Positions 15,541 to 26,997 of a DNA stretch of 64,000 bases are shown piece by piece; the stretch's first letter is position 1, and each line of letters opens with the position of its first letter. The translations under genes and the position numbers were made by a program. The notes under the pieces were generated by a model. The model was not told where the DNA came from and did no database searches. It worked only from the letters and a program-made list of their open reading frames with translations. The DNA is from Apostichopus japonicus (Eukaryota > Echinodermata > Holothuroidea > Aspidochirotida > Stichopodidae), in contig NC_092567.1 in assembly GCF_037975245.1 (NCBI RefSeq), positions 7,252,714 to 7,316,713 on the forward strand. The letters are read 5' to 3'.

Positions 15541-17551
15541 ACCCTCGGTACGTTTATTTTATGGAAAAAACGTAAATTGGTACCTGGTACAAGACACGGA
15601 TCCGCAAACTGGACGAGGGGGGGGGGGGTTGGGGGGAGGGGATGTACACGTTGTTATTTGCAAAACCTTCCGTGTACCAACTTATAGACCTCATTTATAT
15701 CAAATAACTATGCCTCAGAATACCACATTTCACGTCTAAAATGTTACTTTTCTGGGGAGCCTTTTCTCAATCCCGAATTCACCCGCAGGTCGATTGACAG
15801 CAGACGACGCAAGACAAATTTCAATACTTCGAAGCTTTCCTTTACACATTGCACTTGAAGGTACCGTATAAGCGATCAGTATTCGTCTCTAAACATGCTA
15901 GAGTAGTCGAATAATGGTCACTCATATCTATTATGCATTGCTCTGCTACCCTAACATCATTCCCCTATTTTGACACATTATATTGTCTATTTATCCATTA
16001 TTACTGTTATGGCAGTCTTTGAGTACTATTGAAAACATTTATTGAATTTAAACTATTGACATGCTTCCGTTCATTAAAATCCTGTTCAGAATAAAAGAGA
16101 AAAAAGCAAGTAGTTTTGGCGGCTGGAACTGGACTGATCTGCTTTACAAATCTAGAAGTTTGTCTAGTTTGATTAATTGTAACTTTATTCTTAATATGAT
16201 GTAAATATGCAGTTCTATAGTCCCATTGTAAAATGTACATCATGAGTCATTGTTACTCATCATTACTGATATTTCTATCCTATGTATTTGATACAGTGAT
16301 TTATTGTAACATATTGACACGAGCAATGTCACTCATACATTATTACCAGAGATTGGCTTAGAACTCTTCTACGCTCGATACATATCTTTCGGCGTAGCAG
16401 CAACGTTTTTGCAGTACTAAAAATAACTTACTTGTCCAAAACAAGTATAATGTGTGTGCTAACTACAGATATATTGGGCTAATATCGATATCCGTATTCA
16501 AGTGGTTATCTCTTACACTCATCCTCTTGTAAAATATAATATATCCCTCTACATTATTACTAAACGACTCAATTGATGATACGTCACAATGTTTAGTTTG
16601 TAAACTACGTCTAAATGAAACTTAAACGAATTTACAAGCAACGTTGTTTCAACGACATTGTGAATAGTTTATGACAGCACGAACAAAAATACTGGACGAA
16701 TAGAAGTGTAACACAAAGAAGAATATGATACATAATATAATAATTTAAAGTTGAAGTACGTTGTGACTGATCCGAAATGTTTCAAATATCTAGATCTGCT
16801 GTAAATCTTTATTTTAGAGGGCGCTCGACATTTTCCATAGTCAGTCTCTTCGCGGAAGTTCTTTCGGAAATACTTCCGTGGCTTCTTATATCTTTGCTTT
16901 TTGTTGCTGTTGTTGTTGTTGAATTTTTCTTCCGCCGAGAATAAACTTATGAGTGCGGATACGTGCATTAAAACTGCTGTTGTTGTTAAATATAATCTGA
17001 TAGTGTCATATATGCACTAACTAGCTTTAAAACTGCTGTTATTGGTAAAAATAATCTGATAGTGTTATATATAAACGAACCAGCTTTAGGAGAGAACAGA
17101 TCATTTATTATATTATTTCAGATTCCAGATAGTCAGCTCGCGCATACACAGCAGCGAGGCTCAAAGTTATCTGTTAACACGGTATATGGCCCTGGTTTTC
17201 CATATTTTTTTAAGGGGGGGGGGGGGGGTTGGTGACACCAGTTTTCTATTAATTATCTTAGTGAATGTGTCGGCATTGGAAAGGGGCCTTACGAAGAGGA
17301 GTTACTAATTTGAAACTTCTACCTCATTACGGATGCTTAGTTGCAACATGATGTTATAACAGGAGAAGACAATGATCCAAATCATTCACTTTCTTTTAAC
17401 GCCTCTGCGTCGTCATACAAATTCACCCTGCGTGTTCGTATGCTTGTGAGTTTGTGCATTTACGACATCGTGTTATTTTAAAGCATAGTTTTGTACACTG
17501 TAATGATAACGCACATTAGGACCTATAGTTTGAACTCTATTAGGACCTATA
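15541..17551. other. Intergenic DNA, no gene seen
   Basis: Contains G-runs at about 15615-15640 and 17214-17228 and a short GTT repeat near 16905-16920. A 99-codon minus-strand frame (16669-16968) is Lys/Tyr/Ser-rich without any recognised domain. Confidence 0.5.
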
Positions 17552-17879
17552 CACTGTAAAAACACCTGGGTCATTTTGTGTGACCCATCTGCTTAGTCAG
17601 CCATACTCTACCCAGAAATGGGTCGTATTGGTTGAGTTATTACGCAAGATTGTTTGAAATTGTGAAATAGCTCGATGAAAGTTTGACTTTTTGCACTGGG
17701 TCATTCTCAAAGACTTTTCTCATTGGATAAGTTATGTCATGTGACCACTATCAGCGTTTTTGCATGACGCCTTTCTTAGACAACAGCTGAACACCGTCAC
17801 ACAAATCAACAAACCATACGTAAATTCAGGACCAAGAAGGCAGTCTTAGTTGAATCAAAAACTTTGATGGGCTCTGAAA

Positions 17880-17926
17880 ATGGACACGTTTGTTAGTTCC
17901 ATCCTTGATGACTGGGGTTTGCCAAT
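17880..17926 (+). CDS. Candidate first exon of the CACTA-1 accessory gene
   Basis: An ATG opens 15 codons (MDTFVSSILDDWGLP) ending in phase 2 at a donor GTAAAT (17927). The pattern of a short amphipathic helix with DDWGL is like the start of a SAM domain as found in accessory proteins of this transposon type; that resemblance is from memory of the family. The expected following SAM exon was not found between here and 18679, where a hAT-like insertion sits, so the gene appears internally deleted. The exon is short and unproven. Confidence 0.4.
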
Positions 17927-18320
17927 GTAAATACCAATATTCAAAGGTAAATATACGCCAAAGTATGCTGACTAGTTCAGGCCACAGGCGCTCGCAACGT
18001 TAATTAGTTAAATACTATATTATCGTATGCCATTGTAGATATGATGATAGGCTAGGCCTAAGTAATATGTTATTAGTGCTGCGAGCGCCGTGGTTCAGAC
18101 AAGCCCATAATTACCCTGATGCAGTGATACTGATAGTGATACATATATAGCTGTAATGTTAGACCTAACGTTTGGTCATTGATAAAGCATAGGCCTAACC
18201 TCACTACGTAAGTTTAACTAAATATAACGTTAGAGGCTAAGACTAGTATATATAATGTTACTTGTTAATAGCTATCTTGCTGAACAGAGAGTTAACAGTG
18301 TGCTATTAAATGTAGTAACA

Positions 18321-18569
18321 CAGTAGTATAATCAGACTTTTTAGTGGGGGTGGGGGAGAGCTGAAGGGTAGCAAGGAGTCTGTGCAAGGGGAGGGGGAAC
18401 AAGATATGGGGAAGGGGTGTAAGGGGAGGGATAAAATTCTTGTATTTAAGGGGTGGACAAGATGTAAAATGGTTCATCATTTCTATCTTACTAATTTACT
18501 TGTATGTCAATTTGGGGGGGGGGGTGGGGTGACCAATTGGGGGCTTTTCCCCTACTGGTTATGCCACTG
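18321..18569. mobile_element. hAT-like MITE inserted in CACTA-1
   Basis: The left end CAGTAGTATAATCAG and the right end (reverse complement CAGTGGCATAACCAG) match at 12 of 15 positions, all differences being transitions. Flanking 8-mers are TAGTAACA (18313-18320) and CAGTAAAA (18570-18577), six of eight identical, consistent with a decayed 8-bp target duplication typical of hAT. The interior is G-rich and non-coding. Confidence 0.65.
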
Positions 18570-18678
18570 CAGTAAAATATGATATACTCCAACAAACAGT
18601 CTTTGCCAAGACTATAGTCGGTGTAATTGAACAATTGAAGTTAACTATATATGTCCTATTTTTATCTGTGGACTATAG

Positions 18679-18852
18679 GTAGCATGGTACCCAAAAGCCC
18701 ATGGGAAACATCCTGCTACAGGCTATGCTACAGACTATCTTGAGGAAAGATTGCCCGAAAACGATCCCATGCCTTTAAGAAACAAGAAGCAACACCGAAA
18801 GAAGTAAAGAAGCCTACGCCTGTAAAGTTCAACATAAAAACAGAACCAAAAG
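18679..18852 (+). pseudogene. Decayed internal exon of the CACTA-1 accessory gene
   Basis: Follows an acceptor-like CTATAG and ends before GTACT (donor GT at 18853). From 18679 the frame reads VAWYPKAHGKHPATGYATDY then LEERLPENDPMPLR, which looks coding in composition. It then runs into a stop. Near 18780 the sensible reading moves to another frame (KKQEATPKEVKKPTPVKF then NIKTEPK), running to the donor. The simplest reading is one exon broken by a single-base indel in an A-rich stretch. No intact equivalent is seen in CACTA-2, so its family identity is uncertain. Confidence 0.45.
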
Positions 18853-19064
18853 GTACTAATACCATTATCTTGAACAGTCTACATACAATAAACTCAGTAA
18901 GGGATATGGGTCAATTTCTTTTAACTGTGTAGGCTAAGTAACTGATATTCCTACATCCTCAGTCATTCCTACTGGTATGTAATTAAGTTGCATAAAATGT
19001 CATGATGATTTTTCACTTATAACAGTCAGGTGCCAAGTTAAGTTGCTTGAACCTTAAACTTAGT

Positions 19065-19180
19065 ATGTAGGTAGCCCTTTGTGAGTAGATGATCCCTCTT
19101 TTTTTTCATGGAGGTCCAAGATCATTTGAGGTCAACAGAATCTTAAATCTGCTATGGTAATGATTCAAGTGAAAAGATTT
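19065..19180 (+). repeat. Intron repeat shared with CACTA-2
   Basis: Reads GTAGCCCTTTGTGAGTAGAT, then GATCCCT, a T-run, GGAGGTCCAAGATCATTTGA and GGTCAAC. The same ordered words (GTGAGTAG, GGTCA, CATTTGAGGTCAACA) occur in CACTA-2 at 51985-52250. In both elements the repeat lies in the intron immediately before the last exon. Confidence 0.75.
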
Positions 19181-19254
19181 GCTAATTATTTAAATTAGTG
19201 ACAACAGAATTAAGTGTGCATTGAAAGCAGCAATTTATTTTCTTTCTTCCAAAG

Positions 19255-19584
19255 GTTGGGACCAATCTTCCTTAATTCATGGAAGATGAGCTTAAGCAAG
19301 ATAGAACTCGAAAGCAGCCATTCGTCCTCGCATATGGTGATAGAAGGTATCCGACTCAGTCATTTGTGATCATCAAAGGGGTTGCTCTGCCAGCAACAGA
19401 TTTGATTGCAGCTTTTGATATTTCTTTCAAATCATTGTACTTGTTTGACATAGCCTACCCCTGCCAGTGTCAAACAACCTGGGAATTTATACACAAATTC
19501 CTCATTAAGGTTAGTGAAGGGATAGGAAAGGTTTCGACATCCCCTTCAGTAAGAAGCCTACATGCCTTTTTAAGTAGTCAGTAA
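19255..19584 (+). pseudogene. Last exon of the CACTA-1 accessory gene, one premature stop
   Basis: The acceptor TTTCTTCCAAAG precedes the exon. It begins VGTNLP, then hits TAA at 19273-19275, then continues open from FMEDELKQDR for 102 codons to a natural TAA. The C-terminal part has the pattern PFVLAYGD, SFVIIKGVAL, SLYLFDIAYP and TWEFIHKFLIKV. Its order (strand, GD turn, strand, helix with aromatic residues) matches the last exon of the CACTA-2 accessory gene (PVITYTGD, ITIIAEN, TYYVFNIQY). A single nonsense codon in an otherwise open exon suggests recent loss of function. An ATG at 19279 could give a truncated product, but nothing supports its use. Confidence 0.7.
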
Positions 19585-19678
19585 GAGAAAAAAGGTATGT
19601 AAACAACTTTGTCAAAAGTAGTGTTTAATATGATTTATTTGGTTTTTTTATACATTGTAACCTTTTATCGTATAATTT

Positions 19679-19955
19679 TCTCAAGGGACATATCAGGAAC
19701 ATATCTCCTGTAAACCTTGGGCAGTGCAACATTAGGTTAACACTTAGTTCATGGTCATTAACATGATGGGATGATTACATGAGGTTTTTAATTTACATTA
19801 TGTGACAAAGTTGGGACATATCTCAAGGGACATATCAGGAACATATCTCCTGTAAACCTTGGGCAGTGCAACATTAGGTTAACACTTAGTTCATGGTCAT
19901 TAACATGATGGGATGATTACATGAGGTTTTTAATTTACATTATGTGACAAAGTTG
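19679..19955. repeat. 142-bp tandem duplication
   Basis: The unit starts TCTCAAGGGACATATCAGGA. It occupies 19679-19820 and repeats from 19821, with no difference found across the second copy up to GACAAAGTTG. This near-identity implies a very recent event inside an otherwise decaying transposon, or an assembly artefact. Confidence 0.93.
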
Positions 19956-21109
19956 TTTGCTATTTATGTTTGCATGTTACATTACCTTGAACAAGTTTTA
20001 AGTTTCATTTGGTATTTGTTATTGTTAAGTTTAGAGGGACTAAAGAAGCAGAACTGCCTCACAAACAGTGGTGCAAAACTAGTGTTCTTCCATACATCAT
20101 CCATGCACAACTAGCCAAAAGCATGACTGATGTACATTTTTTGCCTGAGCAACTGAAAACTTAATACATATTGTAACATATTGGTGGTGCAAAAATATTT
20201 ATTCACAGTGTTTCCATTTATTGATGACTTTTCAGTGATTATAAGTCTTGTACTGTATGTTATAAACAGCTTTTCCTCATTCAAATCTAATGCTGTTTTG
20301 GTACAAGAACTACTGAGGAAATTATCACCTTTGGGATATGCTTGCAAGAGTTTATTAATTGGCAGCTGGCCATAGGGTTTGTCTTGCCCCACCAACCCAC
20401 TGCAAAAATATGTTTGATATTGTCTTTGACTTTTGACCATGACAAAGCCCCCACCAAACATTGAGCTTTCCAAAATTTTTGATTTCTTACAGCCACCATT
20501 TATGTACTACATGTCTTCTTTGTATACCTAACATTTTATACAATTGATAACTATGGAATGTTGTTTATTTATATTCTTTAAAAACAATTAGAAATGCTAG
20601 CTAATAATCAAATTACTACAGTGACTAAGGATACAAGTAGAGAGTGAGTGCATGCTCCAGTCTTGATTAACTTAATATTACAAACACTGCAGCAAACCTA
20701 GCTGTGAGATCAACAATTAAAGCCTTTCAAGTAGTACAGAACATAATCCTCAGTGAACTTAAGTTTGTGCACATGAATAAATGATCAGTTGTTTTAGTAA
20801 AGTATGTCAGGATTTTAAGGAACATTGCTTAGTTTCCAATGATTCTCAATTGGTACATTAGCCTTAGCCTATGTTCTTGTGTTCATTGTTTGTTTAGTTT
20901 TATGGGTATCACATTACTCTGATTTTTACTGTTACTATGATGTTCTAGTTGGAATAAAACAAAATGAATATCGATAATTATATGTGAAATAGAAGAAATT
21001 GCATGCTTTATTGTAACACCACTTTGTGATTTGAATAAATTAATTTATCATTAGGAATCAAAGTCTTATGTCATTTCTTTTATAGACTTCCTGCAACTGC
21101 AAATGTAAA

Positions 21110-21370
21110 TTCAGCTTTGACCCATTTACGTGGTCAATTTTTTTGACCCAATCTGCTGGGCTGGTGGAGATTGCACTAACCACTGGGTCAAAAGCTGGGT
21201 CAAAAGCTGGGTCAAAGTAGCATATGGGTCAAAGTAGCGTATGGGTCAAAATAACCCAGTTTTAGGTCAGATGTCAAATGACACAGATCCTTGGTCAAAT
21301 TGACCCAAACCTGGGCTGGTGGAGATTCCACTAAGTTGCTGGGTCAAATTTGGGTCAAAAAATGACCCAA
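21110..21370. repeat. Subterminal repeats of CACTA-1
   Basis: At least nine copies of GGGTCAAA or its complement TTTGACCC are packed into the right 270 bp, some in regular blocks (AAAGCTGGGTCAAAAGCTGG). The left end carries fewer copies. In En/Spm elements such subterminal arrays are the binding sites of the accessory DNA-binding protein; that role here is inferred. Confidence 0.75.
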
Positions 21371-21384
21371 GTGTTTTTACAGTG

Positions 21385-22119
21385 TAAGACAGCACCCTCG
21401 GACAGGTCGCTGGAGAGCGCCATTGAAATCAAAATGACTGGATTTAATATCGAACGACTTTATTCTGTGTTTTCACTACATGGCGTGTAGAACTTCAGTT
21501 CACCATTCCTTGCAAGACAATAATAATCAACATATCTATTTAATCTGACAATGTTTCAGCAACTTGATCCTTTAAAAGGCTATTTTTATTTCAACAATAA
21601 CCACCACTTTACCATAACCAACCTAATCGTGTGCTGCTGTTAACATAATTGAGGGCGTATGACATCGTATTAGCGACCACCAACGTGCGGACGAATAACT
21701 TTTACTTTCGAGGGCGTTTGACCATCTCATTCAGAAAAAGAGTGAAAATTTAAACTAATCAGATCAAACACCAAACTTGGTTGTGAGAGTTGAATAATCT
21801 GATAGATATTGAATAATATGATAAATGTTGAATAATCTGATAGATATTGTGTATTGTTTTGTCTCATTGAATGACTTGAGAACACGACGATGAATGGTAT
21901 AACAGGATTCAATTCTATTTTCCAATGAAACTGAAAGATCTCTGTCTAGTTGGAATAGGGTTTTGGTCATTGTCCTCGTTCTACCAGAGACGGCAGAAGA
22001 GGGGGTGGGGGAAGAGAAACGTCGAGGGGTAGTGGTGTTTGCGGGGGAACATATAAACTTTCCGGGGTGAATATTATCTGTGAATTCCGTACCACAAAAT
22101 CCAGTATTGGATGTTCTGT
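21385..22119. other. Intergenic DNA, no gene seen
   Basis: Near 21785-21850 a short motif, GTTGAATAATCTGATAGATA, recurs about three times. A 134-codon minus-strand frame crosses these repeats; it has a Ser/Thr/Pro-rich middle but no recognisable family, so it is not called. Confidence 0.45.
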
Positions 22120-23330
22120 TTAACAAAAGAGAACATTCTAATTTATATTGTAGTAATGTATTCAACAATCTGATACATCATCATTTAAAAAGGGCGTATT
22201 TACAATCTTACAAAATATATAAGGAGTCATTTATATTAGAAAAGAGCATTTCGTATTACAAAGAGGGGCACTTTTGCGAGTTGTAACTTTATTATTATAA
22301 TTTAATTTTAATTAAAAATTGTAAATTGAAATTTATTATCATTTAATTTCGTTTTCATTATTTAATATCTAACGTCCCCCCCCCCTCCCTCCCTCCACCA
22401 AACATATCGCTGTAAGTTTCATGTAAGTGCTCTGAATTAGTTTAATATTACTATATGGTTGTACCAAAGGGCTGCCGTCGAAGTAAATGGCAGTGAAAAG
22501 TTCACAATGATACTTGTTGCTGCCACTATACAGTGTACATAATCTTCAGTAAGGTCAATGTGCAACAAAGACATGCTAAGTACTCTAAATAATCAACAGG
22601 AAAGGATAGCCAATCAGAGACAAGCAGAGTAGATTATGTATTTGATAATATTTACATTTATATAATAAATATCAGACAATCACCTTAATTGATCAATGGA
22701 AAGAGTATTATTACAGAGGAGGTTTATATACAAATATATATAAACCACTTAAAACAAGTTAAGGTTAGGTTTAAGCTAACCAAGACATGAAGAATTGAAC
22801 ATTTCATAGCTGTATATAACACATATCAAGTTTTGGTTTATTACCATAAAGGTGTCATTGTCTATAATTTGCTATAAAACTCAAATAATGGTCATCCATG
22901 TCCACTATTTATAATTACATTAATCTATTCCATTCTAAACATTTCCCTTTTTATACATTATCTATCTGAGCCCATTCTAAGCCACTTGATAATCGGGATT
23001 ATCCACTGTATCGGGTGATCTGTGAATTGATACACCCAATCAGACATGGGCGTACACACGGGTCACCCCTTGTACCCCTGGAAAATCTAAGCATTATACA
23101 AACCAGCAATAATTACTCAACATGATACGCTCCTGCACTCCGGAAAAAATAATTTTTTTCGATAAGAAATGAATATCAGAGAAAATTCAAAACCTGAAAA
23201 GTGAAAATGACCCAGTTCAAGACCCAGGATTCCCAGCAGGGCTTAGAATACATTTCGGAGTAATTTAATTGCTTCCTCTGACAGGTGTTTTCGTGCTTTA
23301 AACTCTCTACAGGCAGTGGAGTAGCCAGAA
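22120..23330. repeat. Dispersed repeat, copy A
   Basis: Shares ordered landmarks with copy B about 1.5 kb downstream: an AAAGAGCATTTC-like start, ATAGCCAATCAGAGACAAGC, GAGCCCATTCTAAGC, AGGGCTTAGAATACATT, CTTTAAACTC and GTAGCCAGAAGGG at the end. The pair is a diverged direct duplication of about 1.2-1.5 kb or two insertions of one family. No coding sequence is evident in either. Confidence 0.65.
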
Positions 23331-23879
23331 GGGTGGGAAAGATGGGGTGGAGGCAGGGGAGTTTCCCCCTACCACAAACATTTTCGAGGACGAAACGGGT
23401 TAAGAACTAAAACAAATATTAAGGCTAATAAACTTTATTTGGATGAGGAATGAATATCATAAATAATCGATCATTTTGAGAGAATCTGTATTAGCCATTG
23501 GGTACACGTGGATACATGGAATGATAACGGAATTGACCTCAGTTTTCATATTTTCTAATAAAACGAACGATCATAATTTGCCTATTGTGGTATGTTTATT
23601 TGGGTACCACGTGACCTATTCCTGTTCATTGTCTCCTATATACAGTGTCAGATGGTTCAATCGAGAAGGTGGAGGGGGAGGTTGGTGAACATCGAAGACA
23701 GTGGGACATGTATCAAAATATCGCTAAGATTATGTCCAAGATCTAAATACGGAAGGAGTGGATGACTGGCCATGGTGTATGTGACATTTATTTAAGGGGG
23801 AATACCGCCAACATCTTGGTGAGAAACTCTTCTCTGTGAAGCACGTATCAAAATTTCAGTAATTAGCGTTTACAACAAA

Positions 23880-24850
23880 AGAGCACTTTTTAATAACATA
23901 TTTTCATAACTTTTTCAACAAAATGGCACCTTTAATACTTGAAGGGCACTTTTATATTACAAAAATTGAAAAACGTTCTTATTTTATAAGAAAAGGAGCA
24001 TTTCTTATGATAGGAATCAATACCCCATGGCAGACACAGGAAATGACAGAACAAGATTCGCAATATTGGTTGTTGTCATTATTAAAATGCGATATGCTAA
24101 GTAATTTAAATACAGGGATGATTAGCCAATCAAAGACAAGCAGAGAAGGCTAAGGTTCTCATAAAATTAACATAATATAAAGACCAAATAATCAACATCC
24201 CTGAAAATATATAAAAACAGAGTATGTGTATCAATGAACACAACAATATATAAAGAACTGAACATTCCGAAGCTTGGAACTTGAATTTTGGCGGTTATAA
24301 CCATAATAATTAGACATCATTGGCAAGAAAAGTCGATTTATGTTCATCTATATAAACTTTTGTACACTTGGATTAAACTAATCCCTCAAACATGTCTCCT
24401 CTTTGACACATCCTATCTACTTGAGCCCATTCTTAGCGTCTGTATACCGCGGTTAGTGTACTTGAGCGAATTCTCAGTCACTCCATGCACCATATTAGAA
24501 ATTTACATATTGGACGTTTGCAATAAGGAGGAGGGAATAGATCAAAGTAGTAACAAAGTAAAAGGAATATTTAAAAATGCTACAGCTTTCGGGGATTTGT
24601 CCCCCCCCCCCCTTTAACCCTACTCGGGCTTCCAAACACATTTCAGTAAAACGCAATTCTTCTCTGGAATGTATTTTTTTACTATAAAATGACTATCAGG
24701 GAACATTAGATATCTGAACAGTGCAACTAGTGCAGCTAAAGTACAAATGATACCCACTAGGGCTTAGAGTACATTCGGGAGTCTCTTAATTCCTCTCTCT
24801 GACATGTGTTTTCTTGCTTTAAACTCGATTCTAGCTTTGGCGTATCCAGA
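23880..24850. repeat. Dispersed repeat, copy B
   Basis: Carries the same series of landmarks as copy A in the same order and strand: TTAGCCAATCAAAGACAAGC, GAGCCCATTCTTAGCGTCTG, AGGGCTTAGAGTACATTCGG, CTTTAAACTC and GTATCCAGAAGGG. Short open frames within it are not conserved between the copies, which argues against coding function. Confidence 0.65.
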
Positions 24851-25916
24851 AGGGTACGGACAGGGGGTAAGGCCCCTCTCCAACACCAACATTTTTTTGG
24901 GACGCAACGGCGTTGAAAAAAAGAAGAAAAATTGACAAAGGAAAAATAAATAGCCATGATGATACTGCAAAATGCTACTCGTTGATATAGTACGACGTGA
25001 TCTGCTTCTGGTCAGATTTTCCCTCATAGTAGCACACTAAGCATAGATCGAGATTTCATCGAACAAGTTAACTTTGATTCAGTAATTGACTCTTCTAGAC
25101 AAAGTTCCCTGCGTCGAGTGGTACGGGCTTGTCGTTTCTAATATAAACAACATTTATATTTGAGTCACCATATATCACCTGCGTATATGTTTGCCTATAT
25201 ACGAACTATTGTGTATTGTAAATGTGTTTCGTCGTTAATATCTACAGTACCATAGCCACTGGAAGAATAGCAACACGATCCTTCTTCCCTTCCGTAACCC
25301 CTCCCCTCCCTTCCCTCCCCTCCCCTCCCCTAAATTGTGTTGAAAAGTGCTTGCGTTTTATAGAACACGCAACCAAAGTCGTATAATTAGGAGTTGATGT
25401 GATGTTATGATAGCACAGTTTTGCATCTAAGCACTCAAAAGGAGAGGGGTGATCAGGGGGATACAGTCTGGGGGCCTCGCAATCATATTGCGGGCCCGGA
25501 AAAACATGGAGGGGCTATGCAAAAATATGGAATATGTGACCAGTGTAAAGAGGGGGACAAGCATTGTCCTCGATGCCCGACCTGGCTTCCGACGCTCCTA
25601 CAGTTGAGTGCGAAAGAATGAGTGCGGGCGTGTGAGCCATGGCCCTATCTCGTATCGTCAGTCGGAGAGAAATGGTTTAGTCTGTGCATTGCTGTAATCA
25701 ACTGGGTGGTATGTGGACTCTTTCAACGGTTGTATCATCACCCTTCACTTTACTAAAGTAATTATAAGTAAAACTTTGCGTTGATATTTGCCTATATTCC
25801 TGCCCAATAGTGTAACTATTCCTTAGTATGAACAAATTTTATGTCTAAATTTTCATTCTATTTTCCTGGGTGGAGGATCTCCAAAACCCAACCTCATAAC
25901 AGTTTCAATAACCCAG
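24851..25916. other. Intergenic DNA, no gene seen
   Basis: A CCCTTCCC/CCCCTCCCC pyrimidine tract lies at about 25280-25330. No coding, RNA or transposon signal recognised. Confidence 0.5.
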
Positions 25917-26664
25917 TACAGTCCCCCTACTCTATAAATGGCAGTCCCATACTCTATAAAGTAATTTACAGTCCCCCTATTCTATAAAGTATACAGTTCC
26001 CCTACTCTATAAAGTACAGTCCCCTACTCTATAAATAACTGTTCCTCTACTCTGTAAAGTACAGTCCCCCTACTCTATAAAGTACAGTCCCCTACTCTAT
26101 AAATAACTGTTCCTCTACTCTGTAAAGTACAGTCCCCCTACTCTATAAAGTACAGTCCCCTACTCTATAAATAACAGTCCCCCTACTCTGTAAAGAACGG
26201 TCCGCTTCTCTATATAGTGCAGTCCCCAACTCTGTAAAGTACAGCCCCTACTCTATCAGTACAGTCCCCTACTCTATAAACTATAGTCCCCTACTCTAAA
26301 AAGTACAGACCACCGACTCTAAAAAGTACAGTCCCCATACTTCCTCCCCCTACTACATATAGTACAGTCCCCTACTCTATAAATTACAGTCCCCTACTCT
26401 AAAAGTACAGCCCCTACTCTATATTGTATAGTCCCCGGCTCTATAGGGTGCAGTCCCCATACTATATCAAGTACAGCCCCCCCCCCTACTACACATAGTA
26501 CAGTCCCCTACTCTATAAATTACATCTCCTACTCTAAAAGTACAGCCCCTACTCTTTAAAGTACAGTCCCCTACTGTATAAAGTACATTCCCCGACTCTA
26601 TAGGGTGCAGTCCCCATTATATATCAAGTACAGTCCCCTACTCTATTAAGTACAGTCTCCTTCT
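25917..26664. repeat. Minisatellite, about 23-bp unit, over 30 copies
   Basis: A 750-bp array of CAGTCCCCTACTCTATAAA followed by GTA, with units from 19 to 27 bp and many variants. A higher-order duplication of about 70 bp (AAATAACTGTTCCTCTACTC with its neighbours) is visible at 26030-26150. Two isolated units occur at 30040-30075, so the unit has spread. It repeats a TATAAA-like word, but nothing suggests promoter use. Confidence 0.96.
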
Positions 26665-26997
26665 CCATGGGCGGCGATCATGGAAGGGGACGGGGGGGGG
26701 GACATGTCCCTCCAATATATTAGGTGGGGGATATAGTATCTAATTCCCCCCCCCCCCAATATTTGGTGGCATAGTTTTTTTGTGTTGCTATAACTAGAAA
26801 ATAATGCGTGAGATTATTTATCCAAATCATATTTGGCGGTTGCTAAAACTTCATCCAACACATGCTGCATGAGGTAAATGACTCTTCTTGGTCGTTTATG
26901 TGACCTGTGACCGTATAGCATGTTATCACTCATGATGATTATCATAATATCTGTACATCTCTTGTGTATGAGTGTTAGTACGTACAATCGTACTATA

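Larger units (their letters stand above)
17552..21384 (+). mobile_element. CACTA-1: defective CACTA (En/Spm-type) DNA transposon, 3.8 kb
   Basis: The left end reads CACTGTAAAAACACCTGGGT. The reverse complement of the right end reads CACTGTAAAAACACTTGGGT, and similarity continues through TCATTTT, about 25 bp in all. CACTG termini define the CACTA superfamily. Both ends are bordered by TA (17550-17551 and 21385-21386). The ends are followed inward by repeated GGGTCA/TGACCC words, the subterminal repeats typical of the group. Inside are a probable first exon (17880), a frameshifted internal exon (18679) and a last exon with a premature stop (19255) of an accessory gene related to that of CACTA-2. 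No transposase reading frame remains, so it is non-autonomous. A small hAT-like element has inserted at 18321. Confidence 0.88.

Noticed and set aside
16669-16968. 99-codon minus-strand frame
   Set aside because: Low-complexity Asn/Lys/Tyr-rich segment driven by a GTT repeat on the opposite strand; no family recognised.
20111-20473. 120-codon minus-strand frame inside CACTA-1
   Set aside because: Antisense to the element's genes, no domain, and overlapped by other equally open frames.
21764-22168. 134-codon minus-strand frame
   Set aside because: Its C-terminal third is a translated short repeat. The Ser/Thr/Pro-rich middle is not recognisable, and no exon borders support it.
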